A DNA stretch of 38,182 nucleotides from Nitrospinia bacterium (GCA_029261755.1 JAJDAS010000524.1:1-38182); one strand, 5' to 3'; shown: positions 25,886 to 35,664, numbered from the stretch's first letter. Numbers and translations: made by a program. The notes: generated by a model from the sequence alone, not told the origin.

Positions 25886-28042
25886 TTAAAAACGTCTATG
25901 TAGCATCTTTTTCCCTGCGGAACCAAAGGCGCCTAGGCCTTTTAGCTCAAGCTGAAATAAAAATCTGGTATCGTCCTTCGCTTCTCCCTGAGTGTAATTG
26001 GTCCGTTTGATCACATCCAGTCCAACTCCCCAGCATTGAGTACGGTAAAAAAGGCTGACATCGTTTTCGTTGAAACGCTTTTTTAACTCATCATACCGTG
26101 TCGTTAAATCAAATTGCCAGTTTTTGGTTATACCCCAGCGAATAGTGCCCAAAACATCCGTTGAGCTGTCACGAATGTAGCGTCTTTCCACATAAAAACC
26201 AAAATTGTCCCAAGGCTTGAACACCATTTCCACATTTAGACTCTTTAACCAGGACTCGTTAACATCGTAGGTTCCATCAAAGTTGAACATAAGCTTTTCA
26301 GTAAGCCGGCTGTCAAGATCGAACCGTAAATCGGAAAAGGCCTTGCTGCCCTGCGCATTTTTATCAGCCAAAAAATCATAGGACTGGCTAAGCTCAAACC
26401 TTGCTATTTCCTTGGTAATGAAAGAATCACCTTGAGGAACTTTCTTGAATAGGCGGTTGATTAGTGAGAAACGGGTTCGGTTGACCTCTCTGAGGCTATC
26501 GATCCCATCGGTAATGCTAATCCTGTTTGCCACCTGCCCGATATCGGGAATATAGTTGTAGGTAACTCTCGGTTCAATGAGATGTTTGTAAGAAGCTCCT
26601 CCCTTCTTTTTGGACAAAAAGGTTTTTGTAAAGGAAGGACCTGTCACTGTAGTATCAAAGTTATAAACAGTTCTGAGTTGAGGTTCACTATAGCTTGCAG
26701 AGGCGGTTGTCTTACCGTGGTCATAAATGGTCTCCCTGATCCCAAACCTGGGAGTGATGTTCAGCCAGGGCCATTTGTTAATAGGCATGGATATTTGCGG
26801 ATGCACATCAAATCTTTGAGTCAGTTCAAGCGTTGATGAGGCATTGGGCTTGTTTGCAAAGTTGGTATAGGAAGTATCCAACTCAAAATAAAACGGGGTT
26901 TTGCCTAGCTTTTGGAGCTGGTTTCTGAAAGTGATTTGGGGCAGGGTCCCGGACTCACTTCCCACGCTCGGTTCCAGACTTTTGTGGTATCGGGTTTCTA
27001 TGAAGAGAGACCTGTTTTCCCAGTTTTTGGTAATTGTTAAAAAATTGTCCGTTTCGCGGCGGGTCCTTTCCTCCACGCTGCTTGAGTAAATTTTGTCGTA
27101 CTCGGACCCTGCCAGCCATTCAATATTAGCCGCAATATCGATGTCAGAAAATATCCTTTGCTTGTGCTCCACAAGGATTTGCCAAAAAGTCTCTCCTGTG
27201 GCCCGATCCTTCAGGAAATCTGCATACCAACGTCCAATGGTGTGGGGATCTGTATAGTATCGGAGTTCCGCGCTGGGCCTGATCCCCCTTTTGGAGAGAT
27301 AGTCAAGACCGAAAGTAGCATCCCATTGCTCGTTTATTGCCCAAAAAAAAGCGTTATTGAAGAATGTGCCATCCTCGTTGCTGGTTCCGAATTTTGGAAT
27401 GAGAAAGCCGGTAGACCTTGCCGTGTCCAAGGGGATATATCCGTAAGGGGCATAAAATACAGGAATGTCCTTGATTAAAAATTTGGGGTCATGAAGGAAC
27501 GCATAGCTGCCTACATGGGCGTCCACTTTTGAGCACTCGAATTTCCAAAAGGGGTTTTTTCCAAAACAGGAGGTGATGTCGCCATCGGTTACCACATAGT
27601 GGTCTTCTGACTTTCTCTCCACCTTTTTCCCATGAAAGTAGTACTCATTAGCTATAAATCCCTTGCTGTTGTATAGGGTCGCTTTTTGGTTATGGATGTT
27701 GAATAGCATCAAAGGGCACTTGACCTTCTGGCTTTTCACCTCATCGATGAGCACCACATTGCCCCTTGCCGTACCGAAACCGGTTTCGGTATTCAGCTCT
27801 ATTCTATCCGCTGAAATCCTTGTTGTACTGAATTTGACTTTAACATTCCCAATACCAATGATCTTGTTTTCGGCATTGATCTGCTCCAGCTTATCGGCCA
27901 TGATGTTGATAGCTTCCCCCTTACCCTTCTTGGAAGAGCTTTTTTCGGCCAATTTGATCTTTTTTACCTCTGCAAAGACACTTGGACACAACCCTACAAA
28001 TAGGAAAAAGAGCAGGAACAGGATTATTGACGACTTTTTCAT
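25886..28042 (-). CDS. lptD: LPS-assembly protein LptD (OstA)
   Basis: Signal peptide, OstA-like N-domain (INIMADKLEQINAENKIIGIGNVKVKF), then LptD beta-barrel sequence. ATG 28042 at MKKSSIILFLLFF. Confidence 0.9.
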   Translation of the reverse strand: MKKSSIILFLLFFLFVGLCPSVFAEVKKIKLAEKSSSKKGKGEAINIMADKLEQINAENKIIGIGNVKVKFSTTRISADRIELNTETGFGTARGNVVLIDEVKSQKVKCPLMLFNIHNQKATLYNSKGFIANEYYFHGKKVERKSEDHYVVTDGDITSCFGKNPFWKFECSKVDAHVGSYAFLHDPKFLIKDIPVFYAPYGYIPLDTARSTGFLIPKFGTSNEDGTFFNNAFFWAINEQWDATFGLDYLSKRGIRPSAELRYYTDPHTIGRWYADFLKDRATGETFWQILVEHKQRIFSDIDIAANIEWLAGSEYDKIYSSSVEERTRRETDNFLTITKNWENRSLFIETRYHKSLEPSVGSESGTLPQITFRNQLQKLGKTPFYFELDTSYTNFANKPNASSTLELTQRFDVHPQISMPINKWPWLNITPRFGIRETIYDHGKTTASASYSEPQLRTVYNFDTTVTGPSFTKTFLSKKKGGASYKHLIEPRVTYNYIPDIGQVANRISITDGIDSLREVNRTRFSLINRLFKKVPQGDSFITKEIARFELSQSYDFLADKNAQGSKAFSDLRFDLDSRLTEKLMFNFDGTYDVNESWLKSLNVEMVFKPWDNFGFYVERRYIRDSSTDVLGTIRWGITKNWQFDLTTRYDELKKRFNENDVSLFYRTQCWGVGLDVIKRTNYTQGEAKDDTRFLFQLELKGLGAFGSAGKKMLHRRF

Positions 28043-28107
28043 TAAAAATATTCGAAAAAATGGGCACTTAGAGTAATTCAACATGCAATGGTATTGTTTT
28101 GCAATTC

Positions 28108-29385
28108 TTATACCCTAATTCCGAATATTTTGTATGCTTCCCCTACGGTAATAAATGAGCCTGTGACGCAGACCAGCCCATCCTTTCCGGCCAACTCTTT
28201 TCCCTTGAGGATGGCAGTCTTCAAACTGTCAATGGATTCCGCATTCACTCCACTTTCCTGGAAATAACCGGTGATTTTTCCCGGATCTTCCATTCCTTCC
28301 GATCCAGGCTTTACAGAGATCGCCATATCGGAAATCTTAGCTAACTCTTTGATAATTAAGGGAATATCCTTATCTTTTCTGATCCCCACAATAAAAACAA
28401 GCCTTGAGAATTCAAACAGTTCCTGTAATTCGTTGACCAAGGTCCTTGCCGCCTGAGGATTGTGGGCCACATCCAGCACTACCTTTGGCGAGACGGAAAC
28501 CGTGTCCAAACGTCCTCTCAAACTGGTTTTTTTCGCCCCTTTCAGAAGGGATTCATGAGAGATTCCCGAAAATTTATTTTTCAATTCCCATGCAGCGGCC
28601 ATGGCCGTCTGGGCATTTTTTACCTGGTGGCTCCCGGCAAGAGGTACTTTAACGGCCTCTATCTGATTGTTTTTAAAGGACAAATTGAATATGCTTCCCA
28701 GGAAGTTCATGGAAATGACCTCAGCGTCAAATTCCCGACTAATATTTAGCATTTTCGCCTGCCGTTCACTGCAAATTTTTTGAAAAACTTCTAAACTCTT
28801 TTCTTCCTGGCAGCAGGCCACTAAGGTCCCGTTTTTTTTAATAATTTCACCCTTTTCCTCAGCAATTTCCTTAAGGGTGTTCCCCAGGTGCTCCGTGTGG
28901 TCCAGACCGATGGAGGAAATGATGGATAGTTCAGGATCAAGAATATTGGTGGCATCCCACCTTCCACCCATCCCCACTTCCACGACGGCAAGCTCCACCT
29001 CCACTTTGGAAAAATAGAGAAAGGCGATAGCGGTAAGACACTCGAAAAAAGTGGGTGGATTGTCCATGGAGACGGACTGGATTTCTTCCACTGCCTCCAC
29101 CATTGCCACTTCCGGGATCTTCTCTCGAGCAACTAAGATTCTTTCTTTAATATCAATTAGATGCGGTGAGGTATATAAACCAGTTTTGCAACCGGATTCC
29201 ACCATAATGGAGTGGAGTATGGAGGCGGTGGACCCTTTGCCGTTGGTGCCAGCGATGAGAACCGATTTAAAATTCCGGTGGGGGTTGCCCAGTCGATCAA
29301 GAAGACTCCCTATGGTTTCTAGGTCCGGGCGAATCCCCAACCTTTTCAGGGAAAAGAGAAAATTAATGGCTTCTGTATGTGTCAA
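28108..29385 (-). CDS. folC: Folylpolyglutamate synthase / dihydrofolate synthase
   Basis: VLIAGTNGKGSTASILHSIMVESGCKTGLYTSPHLIDIKERI...VVEVGMGGRWDATNI. Confidence 0.95.
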   Translation of the reverse strand: MTHTEAINFLFSLKRLGIRPDLETIGSLLDRLGNPHRNFKSVLIAGTNGKGSTASILHSIMVESGCKTGLYTSPHLIDIKERILVAREKIPEVAMVEAVEEIQSVSMDNPPTFFECLTAIAFLYFSKVEVELAVVEVGMGGRWDATNILDPELSIISSIGLDHTEHLGNTLKEIAEEKGEIIKKNGTLVACCQEEKSLEVFQKICSERQAKMLNISREFDAEVISMNFLGSIFNLSFKNNQIEAVKVPLAGSHQVKNAQTAMAAAWELKNKFSGISHESLLKGAKKTSLRGRLDTVSVSPKVVLDVAHNPQAARTLVNELQELFEFSRLVFIVGIRKDKDIPLIIKELAKISDMAISVKPGSEGMEDPGKITGYFQESGVNAESIDSLKTAILKGKELAGKDGLVCVTGSFITVGEAYKIFGIRV

Positions 29386-29586
29386 GAGAAAATGGATTTA
29401 GGCCGAAAAGGTAAAGAGATTCTGAAATTTTTTAGAAATCCCATTATAGTACCTTTGTTGAAAAATCGAAAATCTCTTGTAGCCCCTTAAATAATGGTGC
29501 TAAAATCGTAACCACTCAGGCAGAAGGCACAAAGTTAGGAATCTTCCAGGCACAAAGTGAGTTTGAATTGGGGCAACTGAAAAAAC

Positions 29587-30933
29587 ATGTCTAAATATCA
29601 GGAACTATTACAAAAGCTCCCGGAAGTACCTCAGCTCGTCGAAACCTTCTTTCGGGAAACCTTGTGGGAATATCAGGAGGAGGAACTTACCAAAACTCAG
29701 CTTTTCCTCATCAGGTTGATCAAAATCATCTACATTTCTATCAAGGGGCTTGCGGATAGAGACTTCCTTACCCTCGCCTCTTCCCTTACTTTCAGCACTA
29801 CCCTTTCCCTGGTTCCATTGTTAGCCCTCAGTTTTGCCCTGGCAAAAGGGTTCGGAGTCCAGGAAATGCTCCAACCGCTCATACTTTCCAAAGCCATGGG
29901 TAATGTGGCGGAAGATTTGGTGCCAAAAATCATGGAGTACGTGGAGAAAACCAATGTGAAGCCCCTGGGTTCCATCGGCCTGGTCATAATGATAATGACC
30001 GCCATCAACGTTCTGGGAAAGATTGAGGTCTCTTTCAACAAGATCTGGGGAGTAAAAAAGCAACGGACCTTTTTCAGAAGATTCAGCGACTACCTTTCGG
30101 TTTTGACCGTGGGTCCCATCTTCATCCTGGCCGCCATTGGTATTTCCACTACCCTCAGCAGCCACACAGTCACCCAAAAGTTGCTGGAGATAGGGTTGTT
30201 TGCCGGTTTTATGAAAGTTTTTCTGCTTACCCTCCCCTGGCTCTGCATCTTTTTCGCCCTCACCTTCCTCTATATCTTCATCCCAAACACCAAGGTCAAT
30301 TTTTTACCGGCTTTGTTAGCCGGTGTCATCGCGGGTTCGGTATGGGAACTCACCCAGTACACGTACATATATTTTCAAGTGGGCGTATCAAAATACAACG
30401 CCATTTACGGGACCTTTGCATCCGTTCCCATCTTTCTCATGTGGGTTTATATCAGTTGGGTCATTGTATTGGTAGGATCGGAAATCAGTTTCGCCTGCCA
30501 GAATGTGAAGCAGTTGCATAGCCTGGATTTGGGCCAGGAGGTGGATTACCACACCAAGGAGAAGGCGGCCATCTCCATCATGCTGGAACTCTGCAAGGAA
30601 TATGAAAAACAGCAATCCAGGCTCACCGCCGAGGGAATATCATGGAAGACAAAGCTGCCCCTTACCTTTGTGAACGATGTGCTGGACCACCTTTATCGGA
30701 TGGGCTACATTCTGTTTGTGGAAAAAGACAGGGAGGTGACCTTTGTACCCGCCCGGCCAACGGACCAACTCAAAATAACCGGATTTTTTCAAGATTACAA
30801 AAAGGCCAAAGGTGAAATAGATTTTGAATTCGTAGAATCGGACATCAATAAAATCGTGGAAGCGTTGTTGGCTCGCCATTCCACTTCTCTTCAGTCCGAG
30901 TTCCAAAAGGAAAGTTTTAAAGATCTTCTTTAG
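29587..30933 (+). CDS. YihY/BrkB (UPF0761) family inner-membrane protein
   Basis: DFLTLASSLTFSTTLSLVPLLALSFALAKG..., FIPNTKVNFLPALLAGVIAGSVWELTQYTYIYFQVGVSKYNAIYGTFASVPIFLMWVYISWVIVLVGSEISFACQN, C-terminal winged-helix-like region. Confidence 0.93.
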   Translation: MSKYQELLQKLPEVPQLVETFFRETLWEYQEEELTKTQLFLIRLIKIIYISIKGLADRDFLTLASSLTFSTTLSLVPLLALSFALAKGFGVQEMLQPLILSKAMGNVAEDLVPKIMEYVEKTNVKPLGSIGLVIMIMTAINVLGKIEVSFNKIWGVKKQRTFFRRFSDYLSVLTVGPIFILAAIGISTTLSSHTVTQKLLEIGLFAGFMKVFLLTLPWLCIFFALTFLYIFIPNTKVNFLPALLAGVIAGSVWELTQYTYIYFQVGVSKYNAIYGTFASVPIFLMWVYISWVIVLVGSEISFACQNVKQLHSLDLGQEVDYHTKEKAAISIMLELCKEYEKQQSRLTAEGISWKTKLPLTFVNDVLDHLYRMGYILFVEKDREVTFVPARPTDQLKITGFFQDYKKAKGEIDFEFVESDINKIVEALLARHSTSLQSEFQKESFKDLL

Positions 30934-31002
30934 AGGTAAAACCAATCCTGCCTTTACTTTACCCAGCGCCCTTCATTTCAGATCGCGCCAACTACTCTTT
31001 GG

Positions 31003-31389
31003 TTAAGTTTCAACATTCACATTTGTGCCTTTGCCCGACTCAAACATATCTGCCTGGCTTCTTGCCGCAATCAATGCGGTTTTGCCTGCCACATCTTGAG
31101 AGCTGTTTTTTTGAACACTAGTGATGCCTTTATCGATAATATCTCTAAGTTCTTGCGCTCTTTCGCTCCCGGAAGATGCAAGAACCTCCCCTTTTTCATT
31201 AATAGTCCCAGCTACCCTCTTCCCTTCCTCTATGACGGCGCTGTATTGGCTTCTGACCCTGTTCACCCTGCTAATGGTGGCGTTCAGGCTCAATTGGTCC
31301 ATCACATCGTTATTGGCCTTGACCGGTGCTTTCGTGGCAAACCGATTTCCAAGTTGGGGGCCTATGGCAACGGTGGAAAGTTTTGGCAT
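31003..31389 (-). CDS. Small protein of unknown function, divergent from flagellin
   Basis: 128 aa from ATG 31389 with a GGAGG Shine-Dalgarno (MPKLSTVAIGPQLGNRFATKAPVKANNDVMDQLSLNATISRVNRVRSQYSAVIEEGKRVAGTINEKGEV...). The track start at 31509 is less likely. Confidence 0.65.
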   Translation of the reverse strand: MPKLSTVAIGPQLGNRFATKAPVKANNDVMDQLSLNATISRVNRVRSQYSAVIEEGKRVAGTINEKGEVLASSGSERAQELRDIIDKGITSVQKNSSQDVAGKTALIAARSQADMFESGKGTNVNVET

Positions 31390-31494
31390 GGGGAAACCTC
31401 CTATTTCAAAATCCCTACCTGCTTTTAATATATTTATTAGAAAATAAAAGTCAAGTCTTCCGGGAGATTCTACCTCAAAAAGATCTTTATTAGC

Positions 31495-31523
31495 TTGACA
31501 CCATCTCAATAAAAGAATATATT
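31495..31523 (+). promoter_or_regulatory. Near-consensus sigma70-like promoter of flagellin gene
   Basis: TTGACA-17 nt-TATATT, followed by AAAGGAGG before ATG 31548. Confidence 0.65.
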
Positions 31524-31547
31524 CAAGTTTGTAAAGGAGGCAGAATC

Positions 31548-32393
31548 ATGGTTATGGGAATTAACAATGACGGATTGCAACAACGTCTTCAGAACAACAT
31601 CAATAAGGTAAACAACAAGCTCACCAGCAACCTGAACAAATTAGCCACGGGACGCCGAATCAATAAAGCCTCGGATGGCCCAGCCGCATTGGTTTTGGGC
31701 ACCAGGCTGGAATCAGATGCCTCTACCCTTCGCAAATCTCTCGAAAACATTCAAAGCTCTGTCTCCATGGTGAAGGTAGCGGGAGGATCCTTGGGGCACA
31801 TCTCCAAAATGCTATCCAGGGCCAGCGAATTGGCGCTTCAGTCCTCTAACACCTCCCTAAAAGATTCATCCCGAAGTGTCTTGAACTCGGAATTCAACAG
31901 CATCAAGAATGAAATCAACCGAATTGCCCAAGTCACAGAGTTTAACGGCCAAAAACTGATAGATGGCGGACTAGCTCCAAATTCGTCCAATCAGGTGAAT
32001 ATTCAGGTTGGCATCCCTGGCAATGCAGGGGACCAAATCAGCCTCAACGTCATCCAGGGATCATCTACTACTGATCTGGGGCTCGAGAATACAGATATCT
32101 CCACCCAAGCAAACGCCTCTAACGCCCTTGCAGCCATTGATAATGCCATGAACCTGGTTACCGCTAACCAGGCAGGCGTTGGTGCCTTTGTAGGCCGACT
32201 CTCTCAAGCCTCTTCCCATCTCGGAATATCCATTGAGAACCTAACTTCCGCAGCTTCCAGCGTAATGGACCTGGATTATGCATCCGAGACTTCCAGCTTT
32301 TCCCAAAACCAGATTCTTCAAAATGCCTCATTGATGGCCACGGCTCAAGCCAATGTAAACCAGGTAGGCCAATTGCTCAACCTGAAGATTTAG
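31548..32393 (+). CDS. Flagellin family protein
   Basis: N- and C-terminal flagellin domains: NKVNNKLTSNLNKLATGRRINKASDGPAALVLGTRLES...EFNGQKLIDG...FSQNQILQNASLMATAQANVNQVGQLLNLKI. Confidence 0.93.
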   Translation: MVMGINNDGLQQRLQNNINKVNNKLTSNLNKLATGRRINKASDGPAALVLGTRLESDASTLRKSLENIQSSVSMVKVAGGSLGHISKMLSRASELALQSSNTSLKDSSRSVLNSEFNSIKNEINRIAQVTEFNGQKLIDGGLAPNSSNQVNIQVGIPGNAGDQISLNVIQGSSTTDLGLENTDISTQANASNALAAIDNAMNLVTANQAGVGAFVGRLSQASSHLGISIENLTSAASSVMDLDYASETSSFSQNQILQNASLMATAQANVNQVGQLLNLKI

Positions 32394-32688
32394 GTTTAGC
32401 TGACCAGAGTGACGATGCACCCCCCTCCCCCATTGCGTTGGGCTTCCTTTCAAAAGAAACTTTTCCGGATAATTCCCTAATATTGCGGTTCAAATGATTT
32501 TTCCGGTTTTGTAAGCAGGCCCGGAGGGACGAATGATGTGGCGTTTAAAGATGTTGAGGAAAAGTGAGAAAGGTGCAGGAGGGTTTTACAAAAACTACGA
32601 AAGGAAGCAAAGTGCTGGGTAACACAGCCGTAACTTGCTAAAGTTAATTATTGACACACAGTACCAACCAATTGTTTTCATTGACATT

Positions 32689-32764
32689 TGGTAGCCCCAA
32701 GGGGTTTCGAACCCCTGTCTCCGGCGTGAGAGGCCGGTGTCCTAGGCCCCTAGACGATGGGGCC
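32689..32764 (-). tRNA. tRNA-Glu (anticodon CTC), CCA encoded
   Basis: Minus strand GGCCCCATCGTCTAGGGGCCTAGGACACCGGCCTCTCACGCCGGAGACAGGGGTTCGAAACCCCTTGGGGCTACCA folds as a cloverleaf with anticodon loop CTCTCAC. Confidence 0.95.
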
Positions 32765-32951
32765 AAATACCAATGAAAGATCCAATTGTAGCATAAAAAA
32801 AGGAAAAAGAAAATTGGCTTAAAGGGTGGTTTTTCATAGTCTTGACAGATGCTTCTGCATGGCTACGCGTCTTGACATAATTCTAAAGCGTATACTATAC
32901 TTCCATATTGTTTTACTATTAAAAATCCTTTAATTATCAGGAATTTAAGGA

Positions 32952-33407
32952 ATGAGCCAGGAGAAAATAGCAGTTGCTTCAGACCACGGAGGATTCCAGT
33001 TAAAAGAGGACGTAATCAACATCTTGAAAAACGGCGGATATGCTGTTGAAGATTTTGGGACCAAGGATAATAGTTCAGTTAATTATCCCGAATTTGGCGC
33101 CATGGTAGCCAAAAAAGTTTCCAGTGGAGAAATCGGCCGAGCTATCTTGATCTGCGGAACCGGAATCGGCATGTCCATCGTGGCGAATAAATTTCCAAAC
33201 GTGAGGGCCACCCTTTGCCATAACCTATTCACAGCAAAAATGAGCCGGGAACACAACAACTCCAATATCCTGATCCTGGGTGAACGAATCCTCAATCCGG
33301 TAGACGCCGAGGGCATTGTCCAAACCTGGCTCTCCACTCCATTCGAAGGTGGTCGGCACCAGGTACGCCTGGACCTTATTTCCAAGATAGAAAAGGAGAT
33401 TTCATGA
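32952..33407 (+). CDS. rpiB: Ribose-5-phosphate isomerase B
   Basis: KIAVASDHGGFQLKEDVINIL...ILICGTGIGMSIVANKFPNVRATLCHN...SREHNNSNILILGERI. Confidence 0.96.
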   Translation: MSQEKIAVASDHGGFQLKEDVINILKNGGYAVEDFGTKDNSSVNYPEFGAMVAKKVSSGEIGRAILICGTGIGMSIVANKFPNVRATLCHNLFTAKMSREHNNSNILILGERILNPVDAEGIVQTWLSTPFEGGRHQVRLDLISKIEKEIS

Positions 33408-33898
33408 AGTGCCCTGCATGCGGGGATGTGGATAACAAGGTCATCAACTCCCGCTTAAATCGCGAGGGTGATGTGATCCGACGCCGAAGAGAATGTCTTC
33501 AGTGTACGGACAGGTTTACCACCTACGAGCGGATTGAATACTCTCTCCCCATGGTCATCAAAAAGGACGGGAGGAGAGAGCCGTTTCAGAGGGATAAGAT
33601 TTTCCAAGGAATACAGACCGCCTGCCAAAAGCGGCCCATAAGCATGGAGGCCCAAGAGGAGTTGGTTTCCAGGGTGGTGAAACGATTTCAAGGGAGTGGT
33701 GAAAGAGAGGTTTCATTCAAAGAAGTTGGAGAAACCGTGGTCAAGGAGCTTGCCGTTCTGGATGATGTGGCCTACGTCAGGTTCGCCTCGGTTTACCGGT
33801 CATTCAAAGACGTCAGTGAGTTCATGGAGGAACTTCAGGACATCCTGGAAGCAAAGAAAAAGCTGGATCATGGTAGACAGGAGAAAGAAGGAAGTTAG
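33404..33898 (+). CDS. nrdR: Transcriptional repressor NrdR
   Basis: MKCPACGDVDNKVINSRLNREGDVIRRRRECLQCTDRFTTYERIE. Confidence 0.97.
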   Translation: MKCPACGDVDNKVINSRLNREGDVIRRRRECLQCTDRFTTYERIEYSLPMVIKKDGRREPFQRDKIFQGIQTACQKRPISMEAQEELVSRVVKRFQGSGEREVSFKEVGETVVKELAVLDDVAYVRFASVYRSFKDVSEFMEELQDILEAKKKLDHGRQEKEGS

Positions 33899-34062
33899 AC
33901 CCCCAAGACGGTTTCCTGCCTTCTATTAATGCATTTTCACCGGCATCCCATTGAAACCCGTTTCCTATCCATCTTTCCTTTCTGTTTCTGACCAAAATTG
34001 TTACGACACACTACAAACTGATGAGCTCTTAAGCACTCCGCAAATCATCAATCATCAATCTC

Positions 34063-34713
34063 ATGCTATATCCAATCTTCTTAAAACTTGAAAATAAACG
34101 GTGCCTGGTAGTTGGCGGCGGCAATGTGGCTGAACGGAAAGTCCACACCCTCTTGAAAGCGGGTGCCTCAGTCACCGTGAACAGTCCTGAACTGGTAATG
34201 CCTCTTCAAAATCTATCTGAAGAGGGAAAGATAAAGGTCATCCGCTCCGAGTTCCAAGAGGACTACCTGGATGGAATCTTTCTGGCAATCGGCGCTACGG
34301 ATGACGAGGAGGTGAACAGGAGGATAGCGGAGGAAGCGGAACATCGGAATATTTTGTATAATATTGTGGATGTCCCGGATCGCTGTAATTTCTTTGTGCC
34401 TTCCATAGTGGAAAGAGGAGATCTCTCCATCGCCATATCAACCAATGGGAGAAGTCCCGCCCTGGCCAAAAGACTACGTAAACGATTGGAAAAGGATTTT
34501 GGCGAGGAGTATGCGGCCTTTTTAAAGCTGATGGGAGAATTGAGAGAAAAGGTCCTTCAATCCGATATGGAGTTAGCGGATAGAAGCAAACTGTTTGAAT
34601 CGTTGGTGGACTCTAATCTTTTGGAAATGTTCCACCGTAAAGAGGAAGAGCAAGCAAGGCAAAAAGGCTATGAAATGGTAGAGGATTGCTTGCGGCAATA
34701 TGAAAAAAATTAG
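34063..34713 (+). CDS. Precorrin-2 dehydrogenase/sirohydrochlorin ferrochelatase (CysG N-domain/SirC type)
   Basis: MLYPIFLKLENKRCLVVGGGNVAERKVHTLLKAGASVTVNSPEL...NIVDVPDRCNFFVPSIVERGDLSIAISTNGRSPALAKRLR. Confidence 0.93.
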   Translation: MLYPIFLKLENKRCLVVGGGNVAERKVHTLLKAGASVTVNSPELVMPLQNLSEEGKIKVIRSEFQEDYLDGIFLAIGATDDEEVNRRIAEEAEHRNILYNIVDVPDRCNFFVPSIVERGDLSIAISTNGRSPALAKRLRKRLEKDFGEEYAAFLKLMGELREKVLQSDMELADRSKLFESLVDSNLLEMFHRKEEEQARQKGYEMVEDCLRQYEKN

Positions 34714-34724
34714 AAAAGAATTTA

Positions 34725-34818
34725 TTCACAAAGAGAAAAAGAGAAAAGCCGAAGAAGAAAATCCAAATAAAAAATATTTCCTTTTTTCCTTCTCTTGTAC
34801 TCTTTTACTCTTTGTGAA
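34725..34818. repeat. Imperfect inverted repeat of CACAAAGAG-type periodic units
   Basis: TTCACAAAGAGAAAAAGAGAAAAG ... CTTCTCTTGTACTCTTTTACTCTTTGTGAA. Outer TTCACAAAGAG/CTCTTTGTGAA is perfect. Confidence 0.65.
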
Positions 34819-34853
34819 ATTTTGTTTGCCTAATAATATAGAAGGAAAAGCCT

Positions 34854-35636
34854 TTGCAGGAAACCCTGTTTTTTATTACCCTATTTTTGTATCTGATCTC
34901 CTCCGTTAAGTATTTCCTTTACTTGGCGTTCAGGAGGAGGCTGCTTTTCCTTATTGCGAATAGCACCGTGGCCCTGGGTTTTATTATACATACCGCAGGA
35001 CTGGTCATTCGCTCTTCTCAGACAGGAGAAGGACCGTATACCTCGGACTACGAGTACGTTCTCTTTTTTTCCTGGGCCATCATTTTGGTTTACCTGATTA
35101 CAGAGATTCGTTACCAAATCAAGGACTTAGGTTCCTTTGTCGTTCCCTTAGGCTTTTTAGTGTTTATGTACTCCTTCACCTTGCCATCGGAAACCATCGC
35201 CACCAGCCCTGCCATCAAACTTTGCCTTACCCTTCATCGCACTCTCTCATTTTTTGGCTACGCCGCTTTCACGCTGGCCTTCGGCACAGCCATTATGTAT
35301 CTGCTTCAGGAAAGACAGTTGAAAACCAAAAAAATCAACACCCTGTTCTATCGGCTTCCTTCACTGGAAGTGATAGACGATATCAACCACAAGGCCATAA
35401 CCTTCGGCTTTCCCGTTTTCAGTATCGGTTTCATTACCGGCTCTCTTTTGGCCTCCGAAGGACAAGGGTCTTATTTTGCCTGGCAACTATCCACACTTCC
35501 ATTGATCCTTACCTGGCTCATTTACGGAGCCATCTTTGCGGGAAGAATATCTATTGGAATGAGACGTAAGAAGGCCGCCATTGGAGCCATTTTCGGATTT
35601 ATCACGGTGATCGCCACCTATTTAATACATGTTTAA
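34854..35636 (+). CDS. ccsA: CcsA/HemX-type cytochrome c biogenesis protein
   Basis: Polytopic membrane protein with CcsA-like LCLTLHRTLSFFGYAAFTLAFGTAIMYLLQER, lying upstream of hemA. Confidence 0.85.
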   Translation: MQETLFFITLFLYLISSVKYFLYLAFRRRLLFLIANSTVALGFIIHTAGLVIRSSQTGEGPYTSDYEYVLFFSWAIILVYLITEIRYQIKDLGSFVVPLGFLVFMYSFTLPSETIATSPAIKLCLTLHRTLSFFGYAAFTLAFGTAIMYLLQERQLKTKKINTLFYRLPSLEVIDDINHKAITFGFPVFSIGFITGSLLASEGQGSYFAWQLSTLPLILTWLIYGAIFAGRISIGMRRKKAAIGAIFGFITVIATYLIHV

Positions 35637-35664
35637 CCCATTGACATAAAAGGTTAGATTTAAA

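Noticed and set aside
34700-34909. 69-aa ORF between the siroheme gene and ccsA
   Set aside because: Covers the CACAAAGAG dyad and overlaps the ccsA start; no ribosome-binding site or domain support.
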